The notes beneath the pieces are model-generated. The model ran no database searches and was not told the origin of the DNA. It worked only from the letters and a program-made list of their open reading frames with translations. From contig NW_024881327.1 in NCBI RefSeq assembly GCF_018691265.1, positions 20,391,936 to 20,455,935 of the forward strand: a DNA stretch of 64,000 nt, given 5' to 3'. A program made the translations under genes and the position numbers. How positions within the stretch are numbered: the first letter of the stretch is position 1; each line of letters opens with the position of its first letter. Shown here piece by piece: positions 35,501 to 47,500 of this stretch. This DNA is from Tyto alba. Taxonomy: Eukaryota > Chordata > Aves > Strigiformes > Tytonidae.

Positions 35501-38500
35501 TTTGAGGATGAAGCTAAGGTGCCCTTTTTTTTTAACTGAATTGGTTTTTGACAGGGGGAAAAGTAGTAGCTGTAACAAGTAAGCATTTAATATTTCCTTC
35601 TATAGAACAGTCCTTTGCTGGGTACTTAATGGTGGTATAGTATGTCACCTTCCATTAAATTTTTATTGAAAGTACTTCTCTTCAAGTAGTGCTTATGATC
35701 ACCATATCACACATGTTAAATCTAGTAGTAGCACAGCATCGTAATAATGCTTCTTGGCTGTCTGATAATGGTTTCCTGTTGCAGGTCTTAACACATTAAT
35801 GTTGCATTTCTATTTTACCGATTGCGATGCTTTCTGTTGTAGAATAACTTAAGCCAGTGTTGTAGCTGTACCTTTTCTTCTGTGGTTCATATAGTCATAT
35901 AAGCGTTTTGGATTTGATTGTAATTTAATGTAATGGTTCTGATCTCTCCAGTGCTTTCAGAAAGGGGTATTTACTTCTTGTTTGAAACTTGGAAGTCTGT
36001 GTCTGCACTTGCATAGGGATAATATTTCTAGTCTGTTTTTTTTTAACATCACTTTGAGAAAACGGGTAGACTTTTAGTAGTTGTTACTGGGATTTCTATG
36101 TTATTTTTCATAAAGTCCGGTAATGAATCTTAGCAGTGTAAAAACTGTCTAATGTGAAGCTCTGCAAATTGCAGATTTGAAGCCAGCCTGACCTACTGGC
36201 TCTTGTTTTGCCACTGAAACTCTGAATGAATGAACGTGAAAGAAGGGATCAGTAGTTACTGCAGACCTGCGTGGGGTTAGGAGTGAAGGTAGGGTCTGTA
36301 GGGGTGTCCTCACTAACCTCTGCACAAGCCTGTGGCTCTCCCAAAACTCTTTTAGTTTATAGTCTTTAAAAAGAGTAATTGAAGAGGCTCAACTTCAAGT
36401 TCATGCGGGAGTGACGTTTAATCAGATTATAACAACTGAGGGCTTGGATCTTCCGAACTAATTTAGAAAATGCAGTAGAAGTTTCTGCAGTTTTGCCTCA
36501 GGCCAATTGCTGTCAGTGCATCTGATTTGATCAGAAGGAATTTATTTCATGTTTGTAGTGACTGAGTTATGTGTAGTAAGGTATTGTCCTGAAAGTATGT
36601 TCTGATTTTCTTTTTACTACTTACTTGTCTTCTGATCAATTGTTTTCAATGTTTTGAAGAACATGCAGTGTAAAAATAGTAAGACTAGTGTCCTGGTTGG
36701 GGCTGGCCTAGAGTTCCCGTTGGTCTGGCAGCGGGAGGAGCTGCAGCCCCCTGAGACCCCAGGGGCTCCCCAGGCCCCAGTGCCCTCACCTGTGTGCGGG
36801 GGCGGGGGGAGCACAGCTGGAGGGCTGGGCCCCGATTGGCCGATAGTCCATGTCATGTGACCTTGTGCTCACTATATAAAGGCAGGAGTGGGCCAGGAGG
36901 GGCTGCCACTTCTGGGAGTGTGGCTGCGGGGCCTTGGTGTTTGGGATCACTGGCCGGGGGCAGGTGGGTGTTGGTCGGTGGGTGGTGAGCAGCTGTATGG
37001 TACATTACCCGCTGATACTGCTGTCAGCGTGTTGTTCTGTTACTGTTATTAAACTGTTTTTATCTCAACCCGCGAGTCTCCCTTTGCCCCTCTGATTCCA
37101 TCCCCATTCCCAAGTGGGGGGAGGGTGGGTGAGCGACTGCGGGGCGTTTAGCTGCTGAGTAGGCTCAAACCACAACAACTAGATGCATGAGCGGATTTCT
37201 TCTCTGAAGGAAGTAAAATTCTTAGATTTGTTTTCCCTCTGTAAAATTCTTAGATTTGTTTTCTGTATTGCTTTAGGGTGCTGAAAGAGGCACCAGCTGC
37301 ACCAACGGGCATGAAACTAAAGCAGCAAAGCGCATCATGGCCAGGATGACACATATGGATGAGGCAGTGTGTTAGCCCAGCACAGACTGCTGCTGGTAGT
37401 GTTTGTGGCTGGTATCCCTCTTAGATTTTTTAAATTTTTTCTTTTTTTTTTTTTAAACAAAGTCCTGAAAGCTGTTGCATTGCTCATTTGGGCATACATT
37501 CTAGGCTCTAAAGAGCCCCAGATTTTATAGAGAGCAGGATGGTTAAACTGTTGTGGTGCAGGAAGGGCAACAAGGCTCAGAAGTGACAAGAAAACCATAG
37601 AAGGAAGAAATTTATAAAAGATAGGTGCAGGAAAATGTGGTTTAAAGTGGGGTAATCCATTTAAGGTGTTGAAAGTGTGGAACTGGCAGAGGAACACGAG
37701 TGAGGTATTTCATACTCGCATGGCTTAATTTTTGGTGATGATTGGTGATATTTTGTCTGTAGTTTGATACTGCCACTAGATTTCGTGGTTCTTTTGTGTT
37801 GATACACCTAGATGAAGACCCATACCTTCACCTTACTGTGTCTGAGCAGTTTTCCCACCGTAATAGATCTTGCTTCAGGTATTTCAACTGTGAGTATAGT
37901 AAAGTTGCAAGAGTTTTATACTCATGATACTTTGCTAATTAACATTGTTACATGTTTGAATGTTGTGCTTGACCAGAGCAGAGACTTAACATTGAGTGTG
38001 AAGCTGATCATGGAGTGAACTAGGAACTGAGCTCATTTTGGAGAGGAGTTGTCTAAAAATACAGTTATAAATTAGCGGTCAGTAGGAATAGATATGTGTT
38101 GAGAAACAGAATATAGTCTAAGGGATCAAGGTACAAGTTTTACTCTTGTACTCTTGTTTTGTAGAGTTCTGTCTAATAGATGTCTATAGGAGCCACCGCT
38201 CTATACTATGACTTAGCTTCTTAGGCAAAAGATGCTGAAGAAATATGCTACTTTGCACACTTGCAAAGGGTTGAGAGGGCATCTGTAAGAAAATCTGAAA
38301 AAGTCATTATCTGCCAGCGATGATGATAGCAAATACCACAATGCAGTGTGTTTTGAAAGCACTTGAGAAATTCTGGATTTCTTACAGAGTAGATGAAAAA
38401 AAGAATCCACGCTATGATCAGTTTTCCACAGCATTTCAGGTATCGCAACAGAAGAGAGTAACCAAGCTATAAGAAAAAGGTGGTTGCAGAAGGACATGGG

Positions 38501-41500
38501 GACAGCTGTGGAAAAAATAGATAATTTAAATTTGTGTTATGATGGGAGACTTGAGATAAGTAATAAACGTCATTTTTTAAAATGCTATTCCCAGTTTCTC
38601 TTCAGTGTATCAAGGGATTATTTTTCATCTTGCTTATCAGAAGACCACTACCTTTTATAACTGTCTTTAGCACTTTGTAGTATTTGTGGGTGAGAGTTTT
38701 CAATGAAATATGATTTCTTCTGTTTTAGAAAAGTAACAAAATTGGGTATGTTTCAACATTGGAAGTTCCAATCCTGTAATATGGCTCTCTGTATTTTTTT
38801 CTTTCCTGGATCAGAAAAAAGAATCAAAACTTTTATTTGTTTATTGAAATAGTTTGTTTTGTTTTGTTCTGGATAATTAATTTAAAAGCCTTGAAATATC
38901 TTAGCAAAAGGCTTTTAACTGTATATTTCAGCGTATTCAGTGAAGTGACTTGTTTCTTTCTTAATAAACCTGAGGAAGTTGATTTATGAAGCATTTGACT
39001 AGGAACTTTTATCACTTTTAGCCTTTTATTTTGAAATGTTTTTAACAAGGTGATACTGGATGAGGTCTGCTAGTATTTCAGGCAGGCAAAAAGATTCAGT
39101 GTAAGTTGTTCTGCTGTTAGTATGTTGTTAGTTCACTGTTGCAGTGCCAGGGAGCTTTTTATAGTTTAATCTGCCAAGCAAATGACTTCTATCAAAGTGG
39201 AAAGTAAGAAATAGTGGAGTCCTGTGATTAATTTGCACCATGGGCTTACACTGACAAATGATATGTACTTTTGATATAAAAAGTCTGAAATCAAGACATC
39301 TGGTAAAGCAGCTGCTCAGATTATTAGGGACATGATTTATTTTCCCCTTTCTTGTTGAGTTGTCCCTCTGGTAGATGCAAACTGATTCTTCCTTCCACTC
39401 CAGCTTTTTCCCCATCTTGTTGTAACTGCTAAACGTGGCCCATGCGTGCTCCCTGAACACCTCCTGTTCCCTCCTAGACCTCCAGGGACATCTGCTATAG
39501 TGAAACATCAGTAAAACTGGCAGCACAGAGGTATTGTCAAAAAGAAAAGTCAGAATGGTAGAAGGTGGTGTTGCCAAGGGACTTTCAATTACAGTAATCT
39601 TGGTTATTGCTTGCAGATATGGTTTGGAATACCTTGTCATTTTTTAAATTCATGCTGTCTCGTTAATCTCCTTGGTCTCTCTTATCTCTAGATCTTCTGA
39701 TCCTATAATGTACTTTCTACAGTGTTGTTCACTATTGTATATGTCTTCTGAAATCCAGTAATGTTACCACCTCCCCTTCTAACTGTGACTTTGGAGTGCA
39801 GACTGTTGTATTCCTATGTAAAGAAGGCTGGTTTCAGTCTGCAACAGCCTAGACACAGTCACATTATATGATAGCTCATATAACCAAATCCACTGTTGAG
39901 AGACAGGTGTTAGTCTGAGGTTTGTGTGTAGCTAGTAACCTGACTGCCTGAGCAAATCCACTTACAGGCTTTGCTTTGCAAAATGACCTCCAGTAACCCG
40001 GTAGGTGCAGATTTCTGTAACTTTCTTCAACCTTACTTTCTTTGACAAGAATTTAAAACCTGAAGAAGAAGATGTGAAACTTATTACCCATTTAATTTTT
40101 GAGGAGAAGGGTGGAGGATTTAAGTTATCTCGGTGTGCCTTTTCCTTTTGCAGTTTTTGCTATTTATTGTTTTGTTTCTCCTTTCAGTGTTTGACTACAG
40201 CTATAGAGATTACATCCTGTCCTGGTATGGGCAACTCAGCAGAGATGAAGGACAGCTGTACCAGCTGCTATCTGAAGACTTCTGGGAGATTGCCAAGCAG
40301 CTGCGACAGAGGCTGAGTCACATTGATGTAGTTAAAGTTGTCTGCAATGATGTAGTGAAAGCTTTACTCTCACACTTCTGTGACCTTAAAGGAGCCAATG
40401 CCAGGTAAAAACAAAACTCTGCATTTCACTTGAATTTGCTGCTTCTTTCTCTGCTTTCAGATGTGCTGTATCAAAGTAATGAAGAGTGTAACGCTTCTGT
40501 AGGCAACTAATAAAGAAAACAGTTCAAGCTCATTACCAGTTTTAGAGATCAAGCAGGCTTCAAGGCATCTGTAAGACCTGCGGAAGGAAACACTTGTCCT
40601 TCTCCTCAGAGTCTGGATTCACTGCTGTTTTCATTTCATTTCATTTCATCCTTTGCTCCCAATAGGAGGTGGGCTGTGTGAGCAGTTCCTGCAAGTGGTG
40701 TGAACCTGCAGGAGAAAGGAGAGATGCTGTCAGAGAAATCAACAGACAAGAAGATAGTTATTTGCACCTTTCCCAAAATAGCACCAGGGTTACTTCCATT
40801 CACTTTCCTATTTCTTGTAGCCCTGGGAGGCAAAGTGTTGTGGTTTCTATGAGTGGCCTGTCCTGCAGCAACAAGATGTGTCTACTGGAAAAATTGTTGG
40901 CCGGATTTTCTTTCTCTCTTTAGGTTATTTTGGTATTTCCATGAATTTCCTTTTTGGCAAAGCTCTCTTTGTCCACTTAAAAAGGTCAGCTGTCCACTAT
41001 ATACTAGAGTTGTTCCCAAATTGTAATTGCAAGTAAGAACTCAACCTATGCAGTTTCCATATCTGAATGCACAATTTCTGTAACTGTGCACGGAATTTGG
41101 GCTTATGTCAGCACTTATCTTTGAATATGCTTTGAATATACTTATCTCTGAAATATGCTTTGGTCATTCACAGTTAGACTATACATTTTATACTATGAAG
41201 TTGTTTTGACTAGAATTAAATCCACATATTTTTAACACCCCTTCACAGAGAAAAAGGTCAGCTGTTTCTTGTCAGTGGCCAGTCTGGGTGTTGTCATTCA
41301 CGCTTCTTTCTGTTCTGGAGCAGAAGATAGGGTTAATGTATTTGTGCTAGATGCCAGCTTTATGTAAGCTAATGTATAGGAAATAAAATTTCCTTTTTGT
41401 AAAGGAAATTAAAGGGTGGTTACATTCAAAAAAAAGAAGAAATGAAAGTGTATGCACACTGCAGAAGATCTTGCATTGGATTTCAGATATTACTTTCAGC

Positions 41501-44500
41501 TTTGGAATGTGGTAGAAATCTCTTGGTCGGGTAAAGCTCCTAAGTGTGCTTCCTGCTTTTTAAGCATTATGCTTGCCCTTGCCCTTTATTTCAGTAAAGT
41601 GCTTGTTTTTGGGAAGAGTTTGATTTGAACAGTTAAAGGATGAAGATGGTATCTTTTTTAAGTGTAAATGTTTTCCTGTTTAAAGCTGGGCATGTAGGAT
41701 CTATAGTTGCAGAAGTATTAATTGTTCTTAATGTTGATTTTTGATGAGGTTCCTTATCTACTGAGAACTATGGCCACTTCCTCTTGGTCTTTGTTGGATT
41801 GTTATTTCCACTATATAGAGCTAAAATAAATTCTCTTGGGTATTTTCTGATTAACTTTTTCACTTTGGAATGGTAAGGACACCTTAGTTAATGCTGGATA
41901 AATCAGGCTGCATTAACATGGTAATGAAAAAAATCCTATCAAGAATTAATGTGGTAGCGGGTTAAAAAAAAAAAAAACAAAAAACAAAAAACAAACCAAC
42001 AAACCCCACAGCTGTAACTGCAGATTTTGTATAGGTTGAAGCTGGACCCATTGACTGTTTTTTCACATACTGCAAGGGTGTGAATTCACAAGGAGGAAGG
42101 TCTGGTTTTAAGGTGTCTAACAGTAGATCAGGGGCATGATGCTGCATGGCACAAATTGTGAAGCACTCATTATATCCCCATGCTGCTCATCCAGACTTGC
42201 TCAAAAAGTCCAGGAAGTTTTATGGAAATTGCACAGGACTCACCTTTTCTTAGCAGATGGAGAGAAGCCTTAAATGCTATGTATGTTCTATGGCAAAGTC
42301 AGCAGAAACAAGACATTGTGCTCATATGCCACAAAATTTACCCTGCTGGGAGATCTGAGCATGCATGTAATAAACCTGGAAGCACAGCTGAAGACTCTGG
42401 TACTGTTTTCTTTTTAAGGGAATTTGTGGTTCTAAGAATAATTTGAGTTTTGTACTAAATTGCCTACTGCTATGGAGTTTACTGTGCTAGAACCTGCTGA
42501 CATTTTAAGCTATAGACTGAGAACGACAAAGTATGTCACTTCTGGCTTGGAAGACAGAGTTTCTTGGAAAGCCTTCAATTCATTTCTAGTATTGCCACAG
42601 TTCAAACATAGAAAATTTTTCTTACCAAGGTGGGGAACACAGAGATCTTCTTGATCTACCTTTGATTTCTGTCAGTGTTTTAAAGATGGTAGTAAATTTA
42701 AACTGGCGTTCACATGTTTCCCTCTGCATGTCTAATAATGAATCTGGTTACTTTGGGATGATACATACAGTGGAACAGAGACTATAATTAGAGCAAGGTA
42801 CCTTTCCTGTTGTGATGTCTGTTGGAGCACCGCATCTCGTTTCCCCTGCTGAGGTTATACTGCAGTGTGACAGCAAAGGGCATTTTGTCTGGGTGTTTTT
42901 TTTTTAAGATAGGTTTTAAATATCTCTTGTACCATCCCTAGAGGGGGTGCCACCTAAGCCACTTGGTCTCAGTCTTCCTATATGACAACAGCTAAATCCA
43001 CTAAAGTAATGAAAAGAAAGCATCTGTGCCTAGGAGGACAGAGATGTCTGTTTCTTCAGTGAGAAGTTCATGTGTTTGTCACAGGGTGCATGTCATCCAC
43101 AGAAATCCCTTTACTTTTCTGCTTTCACTGACTTCACTTCAACCTGTGATACCTGATAGATCAGGATGTCTGAGGGGATGAAAACAGGCTGTGACTTTTC
43201 AGAACGAGAAAAGGTGCTACAGTCCTTCCCTTTGCTCCTGATATCCCTCTGGCTTATCTTAATCATTGCAAGGCTCCCCTTAGTAATAAACAGTGAATAG
43301 GTGAGGAAAAATGCTCCCCTGAATGAGGGAGAGCATGAGGAGAGGGGAGGCCACTTCTCTGCTGGCCAGTGGGAGGCAGGGAATCAGGAAGAAGCTTGGC
43401 AGCACTAGGTCTGTTTCCCCTTTCTTTAGTCTATCCCCTGGCTTTCTTTAATGGTGACTGCCTTTCCTGCGCCTGCCAGACACTTCTACACAGTGAAATA
43501 AGGGCAGAGACACTCTTCTAGCCATGGGCAGAACTGTCAGGGGTGACACAGAGCCATGCAAGCTGTAGGCAACACAACTCCCAACTTTTTCATTTTACAT
43601 GCGTTGCTGGGGTGTACCTTGAGGTCCAGTTTGGGCTCCAGAGGATCCTGTCACTTTTGAGTTAGAATATTTGTGGCAATTCATAGTATTTTGAGATAGG
43701 AAACCATTTCATTCCTAATAATAGCTCAGCATAGCTCGGCATAGAAATGGAACATAATATTTCCCTGTGTCAAGTGTTAGCTAGTTTATGAGATATGGAA
43801 GGAAAAATCATCCTTGGATTTATTAGTAGAAGCCACTGCTCTTTTCCCCTGTGTTGTACGGAATCAGGAGTGCATTTATTATAGGATTAGCCAAGTGTAT
43901 CCTGCAGGGTAGAGAGGGTAGTATCTGGCCATTCTTGGTTTATAGCAGCTTTTATCCCTTCATTCCTTTATATATTGTTCCAAGTGTCTTTTCTTGGCTA
44001 CTTCAAGCAGAATATAAGCAAGCTGGATACTGGCAATGACATTTTATGTCATTGGGGATGGACCACGAGGTGAGTAAGGTGGTGTATAGTGCTGGAAAAG
44101 TTCATGTTTGTATGTGGGTGCAGCATTGTCTGTGGTGGCAGTATACTTTTCAGGGGTTAGAATTACCTGATCCCAGGAATGTAGTCTGATAACGTATGTT
44201 TGTTGAAAGCGAGAGGCAGCTGTTCCTCTGGATAAAATGCACAGTCAGTATCAGAAGGACTTAGCAAAGTGAAAACAAATAGTAAGCGTCTTTCTGTGAA
44301 GCTGTCCACGTGAAAGGAAGAGGAAGTTCCCTTTGCTTATTGTGGGCTAAAAATAACCACATCAAATATTGCTACAGAACTATTAACATTTGATAAATAA
44401 CACCCTGTGCTGGTGGTGCCTAAACTGCAGTGTAGGCAAAATGAGATTTGCCTACATGAGATAAGTAGGCAAATGGGATTTGAAGATAGTTAATCCTTGC

Positions 44501-47500
44501 CTCTTGTTGAACCTCCTGACAAGCAGTGCTTTTTGAACAAATCTCAGTAAGGTCACGCTGACACTGATCTTTGTTTTCTTTTTCTTTTTCTTTTTTTTTT
44601 TTTTTCCCCCTACATCTGTTGGTTGGGAGTGTTCTGTTTGTCTTTAACCTACAGCTGGGGCACCTTGATCCCAAAGGTAGATGAAGAATTGGTTTCTGCA
44701 AATATGAATATGTGGAGTTGCAGGCTGCTTCTGGCAAGTTGACTGCTACATGACATCTGATGTGATGCTCAGAGTGTTTCTGTGTGTGTGTGCCCAGTCT
44801 TGCAGCATAAGTTAGCAAAATAAATGCTTGGGGGCTGCAGGCTACTTGCATTGCTGTTTCAGAACCCATATTTAAGGGCTCAAAGCTCTTGGAAAGTGTG
44901 AGGGGGGGAAGTTGCTGTTAGTGATCAGTATGACAAGCAGTTTGGGGATTTAAGTTCATATTGTACACGTTTTGAAAATGTTCCTTTTGTTTTCTATGTA
45001 TTACTGACAGGATAAGGAGAGAAGACAACTTGGTCTTAATTTTCTTGGTCCATGTGAGAATACCTTTCCACACATAGGATATATAACTGTTGTATTTTTT
45101 GTGATTACAATATGTAGTGAGTTAAGATACTCACTAAAATTAAAAATATTGCCACCACAAACTGCAAAGGGTTTGATGCAAAGGGACTTTAAGCACTTGA
45201 GATTCAACTTGGTTAATCCTATAGACGCATCCAAATTGTCAGGATAGCTACTAGATACCTCTTGCAGTTCTTATTTTTCTTTTACAACTCTATTTCCCAC
45301 CTGCAAACCAGGAATACAGAAAACTGGTTATCACAGCCTCCAGGAAGGAGTGTCAAGAACATCAGTATGAAATTGTAGAGGTTTGTTGCGATGGAAGAGC
45401 TGTATGAAAGTGCTGAGAGCAAGAGTCATAAAAAGCCAAGGTCTGAGCATGTTATTAATATTAACTCAATGGGTAGCACCAGGTCTACAGCTTGCCATTG
45501 CCTTCAAGCTTCCATGTGGGAAGTTTGGGTTTCCTGTTAAATGATTGACTATCACCTAGATACCACGATAAGCACCTCCCGGTGCTGATGTGGTCATACC
45601 ACAGCTTGTAAGCCATTCATATTCTTGGGGTCCGTCATCAACATGACAAGTCAGATGCTTTTTCCTGAAAGATGTAACTGTGACATGTATAAATTATATG
45701 GTTATCTTCACAGTAAGTGTTAGGTAAAGTGGTTTATAAAACTTGCTGATGTATCTTGATAAAAATGGCAGCTGTGGAAATATTGGTGTTGGCTTCATCC
45801 TTATTTTTTGTTGTACTTTTTGGGTTTGGTGTGGTTTATTTTCAGAGTTTTGGGTTTTTTTTAGTAGGTACTTTTTTTCAGGTGTGTTTATGATGCTGGC
45901 TTGTAAAGGCCTAAATTTGTTTATTTCTTAGAAAGTTAAAATTGATCTTGGAGTTTTCATTCTGCTGTACTGTCCGGAATCTTAGAGACCTGAGGGTGAT
46001 ACAGGTGAAGAGATACAGGCCGCATGTGGTTCTGGTAGTTTTCAGAATCAGTTTAATGAAAGCGTGTTGGTGAGTGAAAGTACTGATGAAAATAATTTAG
46101 AGTGAGTTGCATGTGTACTTCAGCTTACAATTGCACTGATTGAGACTTAAATGTAACTCTACAAGAGTCTTGAAAGACTAATTAAAGAAACAGCACGGCT
46201 GAAGGGAACATTTTTGCGATTTATCAATTTATTTATTTATTTAAAGAGAAAAGACCCTTGCATAATTTCCTGTAGAGTTGTTAATGTTTTTATGGACTCT
46301 TTTGGGGTTTTGTTTGTTTGTTTAGAGGTTTTGTTTTGTTTTGTTTTGTTTTTTTTGGGGGGGGGACTGGGGGACGGGTGTGGGTGTTTGGTTGTTTTTT
46401 TTAATATAATTTATTTATTTGCTTGCTTCCTATTTTCAGAGCAGACAGATTTATCCTATTTGTTATCATTAGGTTCCTGGTCATGCATGTCTTCTAATCA
46501 GTGTACTCATTTTGGCATTTCTTGCCCTTCAACCAGTGGTACTGCCAGCCCCAAACCTGCAGTCCCAAGTTACATGGGCATTGTAAATGATAACTTTGGG
46601 GTTGCCTTTTCATTTTTTTCACCCCTTTTAGGATTCACTTTTAAGATCTTCCGTGCCATCATGAGCATTGAGACTATATAAAGACAGTGCTTTTTGTCAG
46701 GAGCTTATATACCAAATCACAAATACCAAGAGTGTTTTAATACTCCTGACTGTAATGAGTCTTTACAATACAGGGAGTTACCAGATGGTCTTAATTAAAA
46801 CTGTGGGTATCTGGAGTAGATCCTAGCATAAAAGAAATATTTCCATGAGGTCCCTGTGTTGGGAAACTTGGAATCCCAGTCATGGATGATAGTCCAGTAT
46901 TACAGAACTGCCATGGTTCCTGTGTTCTTGAGAACTGAGGATTGTTGTTGAAGAGGTGGTTAATACTGGTACAGAGTTGATTAGTTATAGCATGGGAAGG
47001 AAAGGACAGTATTCCTATAATGTTGGTAATGTTTTAACTGCTTGTCGCCAAGAATACCAAAGCAAATCTCCTGTTAGGCTTTGCCTTTATAGAGTTCTAG
47101 ATGAGCTCACAGGTTTGCAGCCGTAAGGGGTAAAATCTTAGTATTGATGATGTTCAGTGGGATACACATTCAGTAATTGCATGATGCAATCTAAGAGCAG
47201 GGGATAGTTACAGTAGGTGTCATTTTGATCCCAAAGAAAAGTACTGCTTGGAACAGACCTGGTACAAAGTAATTTGCTTTGGCAGGCTGTACCTGTGGAT
47301 CTATAGTCACAGACTGCTGCCTGATCTTCCACTTCTTTCTGACACTATGATATAGGATTGGATAGCGTTAAAAATTCAAAGCAGGTTTACAGAAAAGTTA
47401 AGGCTGGGTTTGTAGCTCACAGGGGCGTGAAGAGGGATATGACCTATGAGCATGCTGTGTAAAGCCTGTCTCCTGTTTCAAATCACTTTAGTCACCTGCA

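Larger units (their letters stand above)
30512..40187 (+). other. SNX25: SNX25 intron 2 (9.7 kb)
   Basis: It starts GTGAGT and ends TTCTCCTTTCAG. It contains a sense-oriented solo LTR (36689-37177), a 29-bp TG...CA relic (30971-30999), a (TTTG)n/poly-T tract (32775-32810) and a 28-bp tandem duplication just after the LTR (37213-37268). No additional exon is supported. Confidence 0.85.

Noticed and set aside
39128..39640. 170-codon minus-strand ORF in intron 2
   Set aside because: No similarity I recognise, no splice sites or poly-A tail, and normal for a chance frame in this much sequence.
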